From Peribacillus sp. FSL H8-0477 (GTDB taxonomy: Bacteria > Bacillota > Bacilli > Bacillales > DSM-1321), in assembly GCF_038002765.1 (NCBI RefSeq), contig NZ_JBBODE010000001.1, positions 1,116,001-1,180,000 of the forward strand: a DNA stretch of 64,000 nt. The letters are read 5' to 3'. Both the position numbers and the translations under genes were made by a program. Below the pieces are notes generated by a model. It worked only from the letters and a program-made list of their open reading frames with translations, did no database searches and was not told the DNA's origin. Each line of letters opens with the position of its first letter. The first letter of the stretch is position 1. Positions 9,885 through 17,413 of this stretch are shown one piece after another.

Positions 9885-9886
9885 AA

Positions 9887-9922
9887 AAAAATCCTGGATG
9901 TAAAATCCAGGATTTTTTTTTG
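9887..9922 (+). terminator. Terminator between ispG and yqfX
   Basis: Stem ATCCTGGAT / ATCCAGGAT (9891-9913) followed by eight T. The A-run on its left side could make it work for the convergent yqfX as well. Confidence 0.9.
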
Positions 9923-9923
9923 T

Positions 9924-10361
9924 TCAAAAGAACGGCAGGATGAATATGCCTATGACAATCGACAAAGCACCGATAATTATCGCCCAAGTGCCTAAACTCT
10001 TTGCTCCCTTACCACGTGCAATAACTCCGATAATAATTCCCGCTATTCCCATTAAAAGCGGCAAGATAAACAGAGAGAGAATAGAGACAATTAAGGCAGT
10101 AATACCAATGCCTCTCCCTCCTGTTTCACCTTCATCAATTGCATACGGCTCATTTTGATTCGCACGACCCCTGACCGCCTTTAATGCAGAAAAATCTGCT
10201 GCATTTTCTTCTCGATACTGGATTTGCTCTTCAGGACTCCGAACCAAAAGATCCTCATTCCTATATGATCGAGCCTGCTCTTCCTCAGCCCCGACACCCA
10301 TCGATTCCGGCTTACTATCCTGCGACACATTATCACGATCCGAATAACGATCATCAGCCAT
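9924..10361 (-). CDS. yqfX: Small membrane protein (YqfX-like)
   Basis: A 145-residue protein: an acidic, polar N-terminal half (residues 1-80, rich in Glu, Arg, Ser) followed by two hydrophobic segments near 86-112 and 119-145 separated by a short basic loop. This resembles DUF4190-type double-membrane-span proteins. The function is unknown. The ATG at 10361 is preferred over one at 10382 because GAGGG lies eight bases upstream of it. The position after ispG matches yqfX. It is the last conserved gene before the repeat-rich accessory block. Confidence 0.7.
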   Translation of the reverse strand: MADDRYSDRDNVSQDSKPESMGVGAEEEQARSYRNEDLLVRSPEEQIQYREENAADFSALKAVRGRANQNEPYAIDEGETGGRGIGITALIVSILSLFILPLLMGIAGIIIGVIARGKGAKSLGTWAIIIGALSIVIGIFILPFF

Positions 10362-10550
10362 TGGAGCATCCCTCACTTTCAAGTAATAGGAGCCTTATTA
10401 GTCTTTGTCATTCATCCAAAAAACAACACCAAAATAATTACGCAAGAAGGATAAATCTAACAACTGAAATTCCAGAGGAAACTAGCTGAACTCTCAACGC
10501 AGGCGGGATCACGAAAACCAGCTGATCTTTTGCTTAATTTAGATTGGATA

Positions 10551-10640
10551 CGGCCCATTCTTTGAAGAATTCGGCCTAAACTTAAATTTATTCGGCCCAT
10601 TCTTCGAAGAATTCGGCCCAAACTTAAATTTATTCGGCCC
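10551..10640 (+). repeat. 21-bp-phased array, unit 1 (five motifs)
   Basis: CGGCCC or CGGCCT begins at 10551, 10572, 10593, 10614 and 10635. The spacers alternate between TTCTTCGAAGAA-like (a perfect palindrome at 10600-10611) and AAACTTAAATTT-like sequences. Confidence 0.95.
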
Positions 10641-10817
10641 ATCTTTATTTCGAATCTGGGGGGCTTGTGAAAATAGAGTATCTTTCTTTTTTTCTTTCCC
10701 TGGGATTAGTTTTTTCCCTTTTAGTGACGCATTTTTGGGGAAACACGTTGATCTTTGATGGGTTGGCCTGTTTGGCATCAGGAATAACTTGTTTTTTTGC
10801 TTAACTTAAGTCGGATT

Positions 10818-10865
10818 CGTCCCATTCTTCAATTTATTCGGCCCAAACTCAGGGTTATTCGGCCC
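10818..10865 (+). repeat. 21-bp-phased array, unit 2 (three motifs)
   Basis: CGTCCC at 10818 and CGGCCC at 10839 and 10860. This is the shortest array in the cluster. Confidence 0.95.
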
Positions 10866-11041
10866 ATCTTTATTTTGAATCTGGGGGCTTGTGAAAATAG
10901 AGTATCTTTCTTTTTTTCTTTCCGAGCGATTAGTTTTTTCCCTTTTAGTAACGCATTCTGGGGGAAACACGTTGATCTTTGATGGGTTGGCCTGTTAGGC
11001 ATCAGGAATAACTCGTTTTTTTGCTTAACTTAGGTCGGATT

Positions 11042-11131
11042 CGTCCCATTCTGCAATTTATTCGGCCCAAACTTAAGTTTATTCGGCCCAATTTCAGGGT
11101 TATTCGGCCCTTTCTCCCAATCATTCGGCCC
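11042..11131 (+). repeat. 21-bp-phased array, unit 3 (five motifs)
   Basis: CGTCCC at 11042, then CGGCCC at 11063, 11084, 11105 and 11126. The last spacer is TTTCTCCCAATCATT, the sequence into which the IS has inserted in unit 5. Confidence 0.95.
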
Positions 11132-11307
11132 ATCTATATTTTGACTCTTGGGGCTTGTAAAAATAGAGTATCTTTCTTTTTTTCTTTCCGTGGGATTAGT
11201 TTTTTCCCTTTTAATGACGCATTCTAGGGGAAACACGTTGATCTTTGATGGGTTGACCTGTTTGGCATCAGGAATAACTTGTTTTTTTGCTTAACCCCGT
11301 CCGGATT

Positions 11308-11397
11308 CGGCCCATTCTTCGATTTATTCGGCCCAAACTTCAATTTATTCGGCCCAATCTCAGGTTTATTCTTCCCTTTCTCCCAATCATTCGGCCC
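11308..11397 (+). repeat. 21-bp-phased array, unit 4 (five motifs)
   Basis: CGGCCC at 11308, 11329, 11350 and 11392; the fourth position (11371) is the variant CTTCCC, the form that predominates in the 46.9-kb array. Confidence 0.95.
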
Positions 11398-11722
11398 ATC
11401 TATATTTTGACTCTGGGGGCTTGTGAAAAAAGAGTATCTTTCTTTTTTTCTTTCCGAGCGATTAGCTTTTTCCCGTTTCAGTGACCCTTTCTAGGAAAAA
11501 CACGTTGATCTTTGATGGGTTGGCCAGTTTGGCATTAGGATTAGCTCGTTTTTTTGCTCAACCCGGTTCGGATTCGGCCCATTCTTCGATTTATTCGGCC
11601 CAAACTTCAATTTATTCGGCCCAATCTCAGGGTTATTCGGCCCTTTTAAAGCTAGTCTTAAAAGTGGACACGCATTTCTGAGAATCAATACAATAGATAT
11701 CAAACTAAGGAGCGTGTCCAAA

Positions 11723-12016
11723 ATGGGAAAAAGATACGAAAAGGAATACAAAGACTATATAGCTAAGTTAGTCGTAGAAGAAGGAAGAAAAAGGACTGAA
11801 CTAAGCTACGAGATGGATATCCCCTATAAAACCATCTCAAGATGGGTTGGAGAGTATAAAGCGTCTCTTCTAGAAGGAACAGAGAAGGAAGCCTATATTA
11901 CGCCTAGTGAACATAAGAAACATGTAGCCCTTTATCAGAAAGAAATACAGGATCTGAAGGAGCAAAATGAAATCTTAAAAAAGGCCATGCACATCTTCAC
12001 AAAAAGCCCCGAGTAA
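11723..12016 (+). CDS. IS3-family transposase OrfA (helix-turn-helix)
   Basis: Binds the IS ends and is the N-terminal part of the active OrfAB transposase. 97 residues: an HTH of the IS3 OrfA type in the first 55 residues (YKDYIAKLV ... [17 protein letters not shown]) and a leucine-zipper-like coiled coil at the C-terminus ([19 protein letters not shown]). The ATG at 11723 is preferred over a GTG at 11714 because AAGGAG lies ten bases before it. orfB is in the -1 frame. Slippage on the A5 run at 12001-12005, where tRNA on AAA can re-pair on AAA, would yield the fusion. Confidence 0.9.
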   Translation: MGKRYEKEYKDYIAKLVVEEGRKRTELSYEMDIPYKTISRWVGEYKASLLEGTEKEAYITPSEHKKHVALYQKEIQDLKEQNEILKKAMHIFTKSPE

Positions 12017-12054
12017 TTTTCGCATTTATTAAGGAACACAGTAAACAGTTTCGG

Positions 12055-12903
12055 GTGGTGATGATGTGCAATGTCCTTAAGGTTTCTCCAAGTGGCTATT
12101 ATAAATGGCTGAAGACTGAGAGTCAGAATGAAAGTCCAAGAAAGCAAAGAAAAGCAGCGTTACGTAAGGATATTGCCAAGTTCTTTCATGAAAGTTACGG
12201 AACTTATGGAAGTCCACGTATTCATCACGATTTACTGGAGGCTGGCTTTACCGTTTCTCAAAAAACAGTGTCTCGTGAAATGAACGAGTTAGGCTTACGA
12301 GCCACCCCGAAAGAAAAATATAAACTAACGACTGATTCGAATCATACATACAACATTTATCCCAACTTACTCAATCAAAACTTTAAAGTGGAAAAGCCAG
12401 GACAAGTTTGGGTCGGAGATATCACCTATATATGGACCATGGAAGGATGGCTCTATTTAGCCACGATTATGGACTTATACTCACGCAAAATTATAGGCTG
12501 GGATCTCGATGATCGGATGAAAAAAGAGCTACCTATTAATGCCCTTAACCGGGCTATTCAGTACCGTAAGCCATCAAAAAAGATGATTCACCATTCAGAT
12601 AGAGGCTCACAATATTGTTCGAATGACTACATCAAGATATTAGACAAAAACAAAGTGAAAATAAGTATGAGCCGCAAAGGAAACCCATACGATAATGCCT
12701 GTATTGAATCTTTCCATGCGACCATAAAGAAGGAACTAATCTATAGAAAACGGTTCAAAACTCGGGATGAAGCAAGAAAGAGCATCGCCCATTATATTCT
12801 AGGCTTTTATAACGCAAGACGAAAACATTCGACACTGGGTTACCAATCGCCTAATCAATTTGAGCAAGTCTATGAACGATTACAGACCAAAAAAGTCTCA
12901 TAA
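12055..12903 (+). CDS. IS3-family transposase OrfB (DDE integrase)
   Basis: Catalytic part of the transposase, an RNase-H-fold rve integrase. The triad is Asp in VWVGDITYI, Asp in HHSDRGSQY and Glu in NACIESFH, with 35 residues between the last two, the DD(35)E spacing of IS3. An HTH_21 segment ([14 protein letters not shown]) precedes it. The -1 frame stays open upstream to at least 12001 and there encodes [19 protein letters not shown], typical OrfB N-terminal sequence, so synthesis as an OrfAB frameshift product is more likely than initiation at the GTG at 12055. The end of the reading frame is intact. Confidence 0.92.
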   Translation: MVMMCNVLKVSPSGYYKWLKTESQNESPRKQRKAALRKDIAKFFHESYGTYGSPRIHHDLLEAGFTVSQKTVSREMNELGLRATPKEKYKLTTDSNHTYNIYPNLLNQNFKVEKPGQVWVGDITYIWTMEGWLYLATIMDLYSRKIIGWDLDDRMKKELPINALNRAIQYRKPSKKMIHHSDRGSQYCSNDYIKILDKNKVKISMSRKGNPYDNACIESFHATIKKELIYRKRFKTRDEARKSIAHYILGFYNARRKHSTLGYQSPNQFEQVYERLQTKKVS

Positions 12904-13359
12904 AATAGGTCATAGCTGCCGAAAACTAGCCAAACCGTTTCAATGGATCATTTCCGGAAATGAAGAAAAAACGATGTAAGCTAGAGACTTCTACAAGAAA
13001 TACTCTTATGAAGACGTGTCCACTTTCTTGACATAAGACCACTTTCTCCCAATCATTCGGCCCATCTTTACTTCGAATCCAGGGGCTTGTGAAAATAGAG
13101 TATCTTTCTTTTCTCTTTCCGTGGGATTAGTTTTTTCCCGTTTCAGTGACCCTTTCTGGGGAAAATATGTTGATCTTTGATGATATGGCCTGTTCGGCAT
13201 TAGGATTAGCTTGCCCAACCTAGCTTGGATTCCCTCTCTTCCCATCCTTCTTTCACGCGCCGGAATAGAGAGCTTGTGAAATTCATCCTGATGAGGCGTG
13301 CGGCGTGTTTTTGCTTGTGGTACACTTAGACATGGATTCTTACATAAGGAGCTGCAGGC

Positions 13360-13941
13360 ATGAAGAAGCGATTTGGAATTGATATTGATGGCACGATTAC
13401 GCGGCCAGATACGATGGTACCTTATCTCAATAAAGCATTTAATATGGCGTTAACGTATGAAGAAATAAATACATATGATTTAAATCCGTTTGTGGATGTT
13501 TCTCCCTCGGAGTTTGCTGCTTGGTTTCATGATTCAGAACCGATGATTTATTCGGAATCTCTTTTGGTGGATGGTGCAAGGGAATGTTTGGAGAAATTTG
13601 AGCAGTATGCTGATCTTTATTTTATCAGCGCTCGCAGGAAAGATTTGATTGATGTCACAGAAACCTGGTTTTCAACGAATGAACTTCGCTATCACCAAAT
13701 CGACTTAATTGGGTCGCACGATAAGATTGCAATGGCTAAGAAGCTTAAGATTGATTTGTTTTTTGAGGACAAGCATGACAATGCTGTAACGATTTCCGAG
13801 GAATGTCAGATCCCCGTTATTTTATTTAATACCCCATATAATCTAGGTCCTGTTCCAGAGCAAGTCATCCGCGTCAACCATTGGTTCGAAGCACGTAGAT
13901 GGGTAGAGAACTGGCTGAAGGACACAAAAATGCCTGAATGA
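13360..13941 (+). CDS. yqfW: HAD-superfamily nucleotidase (YqfW)
   Basis: Putative 5'(3')-deoxyribonucleotidase-type phosphatase of 193 residues. Motif I is FGIDIDGTIT at residues 4-13, with the nucleophile Asp8 and acid/base Asp10; motif II is in YFISARRK near 88-95, and motif III/IV is FFEDKHDNA near 142. The substrate is not determined by sequence. ATG at 13360 follows AAGGAG. It is the first conserved gene after the repeat block, and its transcription ends at a terminator shared in space with the convergent zur gene. Confidence 0.85.
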   Translation: MKKRFGIDIDGTITRPDTMVPYLNKAFNMALTYEEINTYDLNPFVDVSPSEFAAWFHDSEPMIYSESLLVDGARECLEKFEQYADLYFISARRKDLIDVTETWFSTNELRYHQIDLIGSHDKIAMAKKLKIDLFFEDKHDNAVTISEECQIPVILFNTPYNLGPVPEQVIRVNHWFEARRWVENWLKDTKMPE

Positions 13942-13964
13942 ACAAGTCATTCAGGCATTTTTTA
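13930..13964 (+). terminator. Intrinsic terminator of yqfW
   Basis: AATGCCTGAATGA / TCATTCAGGCATT with a T6 tail; the stem includes the yqfW stop codon and its tail overlaps the stop codon of convergent zur. Confidence 0.9.
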
Positions 13965-14381
13965 TACTACTAATCTGCATTGTGGACAGCGGCCATATAT
14001 TTCGAACTTATGCCCCGAAACCTCATAATCCTGAAGATTTTCCTTAAGTCCATTCATCGGGCACGCATCAATTTCTTTTGTTTTCCCGCATTCCATACAG
14101 ATAAAGTGATGGTGATGGTCCTTATGTCCGCAGGTAAAACGAAAGTGCTTTTCTCCGGCCAAGTCCGTCATTTCAAAAATACCTAGGTCCACGAACAATG
14201 ATAAATTTCGATAAATCGTATCAAAACTTAACCCCGGATAGTTTTCCTTCATTTTCTCAAGCACATCTTTTGCCGTTAAGTATTTATCGCTCGCCGAAAA
14301 AAATTCTAACATCTCTTCGCGCTTGCCGGTATGCTTATAACCTTCTTCTTTCAATACTTCCATAGCTCTAGAAACATTCAT
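13962..14381 (-). CDS. zur: Zinc-responsive Fur-family repressor Zur
   Basis: DNA-binding repressor that uses Zn as corepressor. 139 residues: winged-helix domain (residues 1-80, with [14 protein letters not shown] as recognition helix) and a C-terminal dimerisation domain. The histidine-rich [10 protein letters not shown] segment supplies regulatory-site ligands, and the CMEC and CPQC pairs form the structural Zn site. The start at 14381 follows TGAGGTGAGC. It is the last gene of a znuC-znuB-zur unit, spaced 12 bp after znuB, so it probably regulates its own transcription through the Zur box ahead of znuC. Confidence 0.92.
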   Translation of the reverse strand: MNVSRAMEVLKEEGYKHTGKREEMLEFFSASDKYLTAKDVLEKMKENYPGLSFDTIYRNLSLFVDLGIFEMTDLAGEKHFRFTCGHKDHHHHFICMECGKTKEIDACPMNGLKENLQDYEVSGHKFEIYGRCPQCRLVV

Positions 14382-14393
14382 ATGCTCACCTCA

Positions 14394-15233
14394 TTATGCA
14401 AACCGAGTTTTATATTTATCGAACAAAATCGAAGCAATAAGTATTAAGACAGCGATGAGCACAATCGTTCCGCCCGGCGCCAAATCTAGATAATAGGATA
14501 AAACTAAACCGCCAATAACGGAGATCTCCCCAAAGACAACAGAGTACGTAATCATTTGCTTAAATCCTTTTGCAAAACGGAGACTTGCCGCAACAGGGAT
14601 AGTCATTAGGGACGATACGAGAAGAACACCTACAATCCTCATGGATGCAGCAATGACCAATGCGACCATAACGATAAAGATAAAATGAATGGCTTTAACA
14701 GGTAATCCTGAGGCTTTAGCGTGTTCTTCATCAAATGATAATAAAAAGAGTTCTTTATATAAGAAAAAGAAAATAACGACTACACTAAGTGCAACCCCTA
14801 CAATTAGCCATAAATCAGTGCGGCTTACTGCACTAACACTTCCAAATAGATAACCGAAAAGATCGGCATTAAAACCATCAGCAACGGAAATAAAGATGGC
14901 GGTCAGTCCAATTCCGCCTGATAAAATAATAGGAATGGCAAGTTCCTGATAATTTTTATATACACTTCTCAATTTTTCAATAAAAAGCGAACCTCCAACA
15001 GAGAAACCCATCCCCAGATAAAGTGGATTTAAGCCCGCTAAAGAAACAAAGCTTTTTTCCAAGAGGAGGCTAAATGCAATCCCCGCTAGGGCAACATGGC
15101 TCAATGCATCGGCAATCATTGACATGCGCCGCACGACAACAAACACACCAATCATAGGAGCCAGTGCTCCGATGATAATCCCCGTAAGGAATGCATTTTG
15201 CAAAAATTCATAGTCCAGTATAGCCGAAATCAT
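14394..15233 (-). CDS. znuB: Zinc ABC transporter permease ZnuB
   Basis: Membrane channel of a zinc importer, ABC-3 permease family. 279 residues with about eight hydrophobic segments; GVFVVVRRMSMIADALSHVALAG near residues 29-51 is the conserved ABC-3 signature, and ASGLPVKAIHF near 176 is the coupling-helix loop that contacts the ATPase. RBS AAGGTGGAGG. It sits between znuC and zur. The solute-binding partner (ZnuA/AdcA) is not in this window and must be encoded elsewhere. Confidence 0.9.
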   Translation of the reverse strand: MISAILDYEFLQNAFLTGIIIGALAPMIGVFVVVRRMSMIADALSHVALAGIAFSLLLEKSFVSLAGLNPLYLGMGFSVGGSLFIEKLRSVYKNYQELAIPIILSGGIGLTAIFISVADGFNADLFGYLFGSVSAVSRTDLWLIVGVALSVVVIFFFLYKELFLLSFDEEHAKASGLPVKAIHFIFIVMVALVIAASMRIVGVLLVSSLMTIPVAASLRFAKGFKQMITYSVVFGEISVIGGLVLSYYLDLAPGGTIVLIAVLILIASILFDKYKTRFA

Positions 15234-15247
15234 TGATTGCCTCCACC

Positions 15248-16027
15248 TTATTCATGATTATGACTGAGGAGCTTTATGTCATGGCCATATACCTCTGATA
15301 GCTCCTCTTCAGTCAATTGATTATATTCACTCGCATCTCCGTGAAAATGCAGAGTTTTGTTTAAACAAGCAACGTGCGAAACCTTATCCGACACAATACT
15401 AACATCATGTGTCACTAAAATCAGGGTGATTCCTAATTGTTTATTCATCATTTCCAACATCTCATAAAATTGATGAACATTCTTCGAATCAACGCCAACA
15501 GTCGGCTCATCCAAAATCATTAAGACCGGTTCACTGACTAATGAACGGGCAATGAAAACTCGCTGCTGTTGACCACCGGAAAGCTCCCCAATGCTTCGAT
15601 GCTGGAAATCCAGCATATCGACTGCTTCAAGTGCTTTTTTCACTTTTTGTTTATGTTCTTTTGTGATGAATTTAAATAAGCCGATTTTTTTCGTTAACCC
15701 GCTTTGCACTACCTCAAACACAGTGGCTGGAAAACCAGTATTAAATGAATTTGCTTTCTGTGACACAAAGCCTACCTTTTGCCAGTCTTTAAAATCCCGA
15801 ATATTTTCACCAAATAAAGTGATATTCCCTTTTTGCAGCTTATTTAAGCCCAGGAGCAATTTAAGAAGCGTTGACTTCCCTGATCCGTTCGGTCCAACAA
15901 TCGCTAAAAAAGCACCCTTTGGAACATCCAGGGTAATATTCTCAAGAACTAAGTCCTTGGCGTATTTAAAAGAAAGATTCTTAGCCTGTACAATTGGCTC
16001 ATTACTATAATTATTCAGATTGATCAC
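15248..16027 (-). CDS. znuC: Zinc ABC transporter ATP-binding protein ZnuC
   Basis: Energises zinc import with ZnuB. 259 residues containing Walker A (GPNGSGKST near 45), Q-loop (VSQKANS), ABC signature (LSGGQQQR near 144) and Walker B (LMILDEPT near 165), followed by the H-loop His in VTHD. The start is uncertain. The GTG at 16027 lies inside AAAGGTGATC, which is itself an excellent ribosome-binding site, so translation may begin a few codons later, possibly at the CTG at 16018. First gene of the zinc operon. Confidence 0.92.
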   Translation of the reverse strand: MINLNNYSNEPIVQAKNLSFKYAKDLVLENITLDVPKGAFLAIVGPNGSGKSTLLKLLLGLNKLQKGNITLFGENIRDFKDWQKVGFVSQKANSFNTGFPATVFEVVQSGLTKKIGLFKFITKEHKQKVKKALEAVDMLDFQHRSIGELSGGQQQRVFIARSLVSEPVLMILDEPTVGVDSKNVHQFYEMLEMMNKQLGITLILVTHDVSIVSDKVSHVACLNKTLHFHGDASEYNQLTEEELSEVYGHDIKLLSHNHE

Positions 16028-16034
16028 CTTTTTT

Positions 16035-16089
16035 TAAGAATCATTACGATTTACTAAAATAGTATAACGGAACCAGTTGTCGTTGTAAA
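16035..16089 (-). promoter_or_regulatory. znuC promoter with Zur operator
   Basis: On the minus strand TTTACA (16084-16089) and TATACT (16061-16066) are 17 bp apart. TAAATCGTAATGATTCTTA (16035-16053) follows eight bp downstream and should cover the transcription start. Its left half TAAATCGTAAT is a perfect match to the B. subtilis Zur box TAAATCGTAATNATTACGATTTA; the right half is partly degenerate. Confidence 0.82.
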
Positions 16090-16191
16090 GGCAGTTGGAC
16101 TGTCAGCGGAAAAGAATCCTCCAAACTATTTGGTTCAACAATCAAGCTCTACATTCATATGTTAAAAAAAGAGAAAATGAGGAGGTACCAA

Positions 16192-16452
16192 ATGAAATTG
16201 TTTGAAACAATGGTTAACCATAAAATCAACCGAATCCAACCATATGAACTACTCTCCATTGCAGCTCAGTATAATGTCCAGCTGTCAACTAAGCAGGCAG
16301 AGGATATTACGACTATTCTAGCAGGGAAAAATATCAACATTTTTGACAGCGGACAAAGAAAATCGGTACTTGAACAAATTTCTGCGGTTGCCGGAAAAAA
16401 GACGGCCGTTCAAATCGAACATGTTTTTAATCAACTGATTTCTAACTTCTAA
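16192..16452 (+). CDS. yqfT: DUF2624 protein (YqfT)
   Basis: An 86-residue predicted all-helical cytoplasmic protein. The sequence NHKINRIQPYELLSIAAQYNV and the following QAEDITTILAGKNINIF match what I know of the DUF2624 family, restricted to Bacilli; function unknown. The ATG at 16192 is chosen over one at 16159 because GAGGAGGT lies six bases before it. It stands alone, divergent from znuC and convergent with nfo. Confidence 0.78.
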   Translation: MKLFETMVNHKINRIQPYELLSIAAQYNVQLSTKQAEDITTILAGKNINIFDSGQRKSVLEQISAVAGKKTAVQIEHVFNQLISNF

Positions 16453-16454
16453 CA

Positions 16455-16487
16455 TAAAAAAAACAGCAACCAAGATTGGTCACTGTT
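16455..16487 (-). terminator. Intrinsic terminator of nfo
   Basis: AACAGTGACCAA / TTGGTTGCTGTT hairpin with an eight-T tail on the minus strand, just beyond the nfo stop. Confidence 0.85.
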
Positions 16488-16495
16488 CTACACAC

Positions 16496-17392
16496 TTACT
16501 GCTGATTCATAATTTTCGTCAGCAGTTCTTTGTCATACTGTTTGCTTTTCAGCATTTCAATTTCAAATTGATAGGGAGCTTTTTTATCTTTTTTATCTTC
16601 ACCGACAAATGGAGTTTCTAAAATTTTAGGTACCATTTGCAGCTGTGGATGATGGACAATATAACTCAATGCATCAAAACCAATATCACCAAACCCAATA
16701 TTCTCGTGACGGTCTTTTCTCATGCCGGTAAGATTTTTACTATCATTGATATGAAGGACCTTAAGGCGGTCAATACCAACAATCTTATCGAATTCATTTA
16801 AAACTCCGTCAAAATCTTCGACAATATTATAGCCTGCATCATGAGTATGACAAGTATCAAAACAAACGGACAATTTTTCATTCAAATGAACGCCGTCCAT
16901 AATCATCGCAAGCTCTTCAAAGCTTCTGCCGCACTCTGTCCCTTTTCCAGCCATTGTTTCTAAGGCAATCTGGACATTATGCTCAGGCGTCAGTACTTCA
17001 TTTAAGCCTTCGATAATCCTTTTAATTCCTACGTCAGAACCTGCGCCTACATGAGCCCCAGGATGAAGAACAATTTGTCCTGCTCCCAGTGCTTCAGTAC
17101 GTTCCATTTCACTGCGAAGAAAATTAACACCTAATTCATACGTCGCTGGATTTGTGGTATTCGCAATATTTATGATATACGGTGCATGAACAACGATTTC
17201 TTCAATACCGTTCTCAGCCATATGTTTTCGGCCTGCTTCAATATTTAAGTCCTCAATGCTTTTCCGTCTTGTATTTTGCGGTGCGCCTGTATAGATCATA
17301 AACGTATTTGCTCCATAGGAAACGGCTTCTTCACTTGAACCTAGCAGCATATTCTTCCCGCTCATCGAAACGTGTGAACCAATTTTCAACAT
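16496..17392 (-). CDS. nfo: Endonuclease IV (AP endonuclease)
   Basis: Cuts DNA 5' to abasic sites in base-excision repair. 298 residues, TIM barrel with three zinc ions. Conserved ligand motifs are visible: VLHPGAHVG (His in HPG), ALETMAGKG (Glu), [13 protein letters not shown] (Asp and His), VLHINDSK (His, Asp) and RHENIGFG (His, Glu). The ATG at 17392 begins MLKIGSHVS, the canonical family start. Downstream of cshB with a 21-bp gap, so probably cotranscribed. Confidence 0.95.
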   Translation of the reverse strand: MLKIGSHVSMSGKNMLLGSSEEAVSYGANTFMIYTGAPQNTRRKSIEDLNIEAGRKHMAENGIEEIVVHAPYIINIANTTNPATYELGVNFLRSEMERTEALGAGQIVLHPGAHVGAGSDVGIKRIIEGLNEVLTPEHNVQIALETMAGKGTECGRSFEELAMIMDGVHLNEKLSVCFDTCHTHDAGYNIVEDFDGVLNEFDKIVGIDRLKVLHINDSKNLTGMRKDRHENIGFGDIGFDALSYIVHHPQLQMVPKILETPFVGEDKKDKKAPYQFEIEMLKSKQYDKELLTKIMNQQ

Positions 17393-17413
17393 ACGTAAAA
17401 CTCCTTCAGAAAC

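Larger units (their letters stand above)
11647..13041 (+). mobile_element. IS3-family insertion sequence, apparently intact (1395 bp)
   Basis: Two overlapping-frame transposase genes lie between imperfect terminal inverted repeats that share AAGTGGACACG about 15 bp in from each end. The outer sequence is TAAAGCTAGTCTT on the left; on the right the complement reads TGGTCTTATGTC. A CTTT direct repeat (11643-11646 and 13042-13045) flanks it, and the uninterrupted sequence is visible in unit 3 (GGCCCTTTCTCCC). No frameshift or stop disrupts either gene beyond the normal orfA/orfB arrangement, so it may still be mobile. Confidence 0.92.
11575..13063 (+). repeat. 21-bp-phased array, unit 5, split by the IS
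   Basis: CGGCCC at 11575, 11596, 11617 and 11638, then at 13058 beyond the IS. Removing the IS and one copy of the CTTT duplication puts the last motif exactly 21 bp after the fourth. Confidence 0.93.
10541..13250 (+). repeat. Five tandem ~267-bp non-coding units carrying 21-bp-phased ATTCGGCCC arrays
   Basis: Each unit has an array of three to five ATTCGGCCC-like motifs spaced exactly 21 bp apart, then a constant block of about 180 bp (GGGCTTGTGAAAATAGAGTA, TTTTAGTGACGCATTC, GTTGATCTTTGATGGGTTGG, GGCATCAGGAATAA). Array starts at 10551, 10818, 11042, 11308 and 11575 give unit lengths of 267, 224, 266 and 267; the 224 unit has two motifs fewer (42 bp). The fifth array is interrupted by the IS element at 11647-13041 and its constant block resumes at 13064-13250. 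No credible gene lies here outside the IS. Related arrays occur at 46.9, 48.0 and 59.8 kb. Confidence 0.93.

Noticed and set aside
10797..11484. Short reading frames of 61-68 codons in both strands of each tandem unit, with heptapeptide repeats (IRPKLQF-like or GPNKFKF-like).
   Set aside because: A 21-bp step keeps any frame open across the array, so the frames are a by-product. They lack ribosome-binding sites, are open on both strands, and the constant block changes length by one base between units, which would break the frame.
10551..11650. CRISPR-like regularity.
   Set aside because: The repeated unit is only about nine bases, spacers are themselves repeated between units, unit length is 21 bp, and no cas gene is present.
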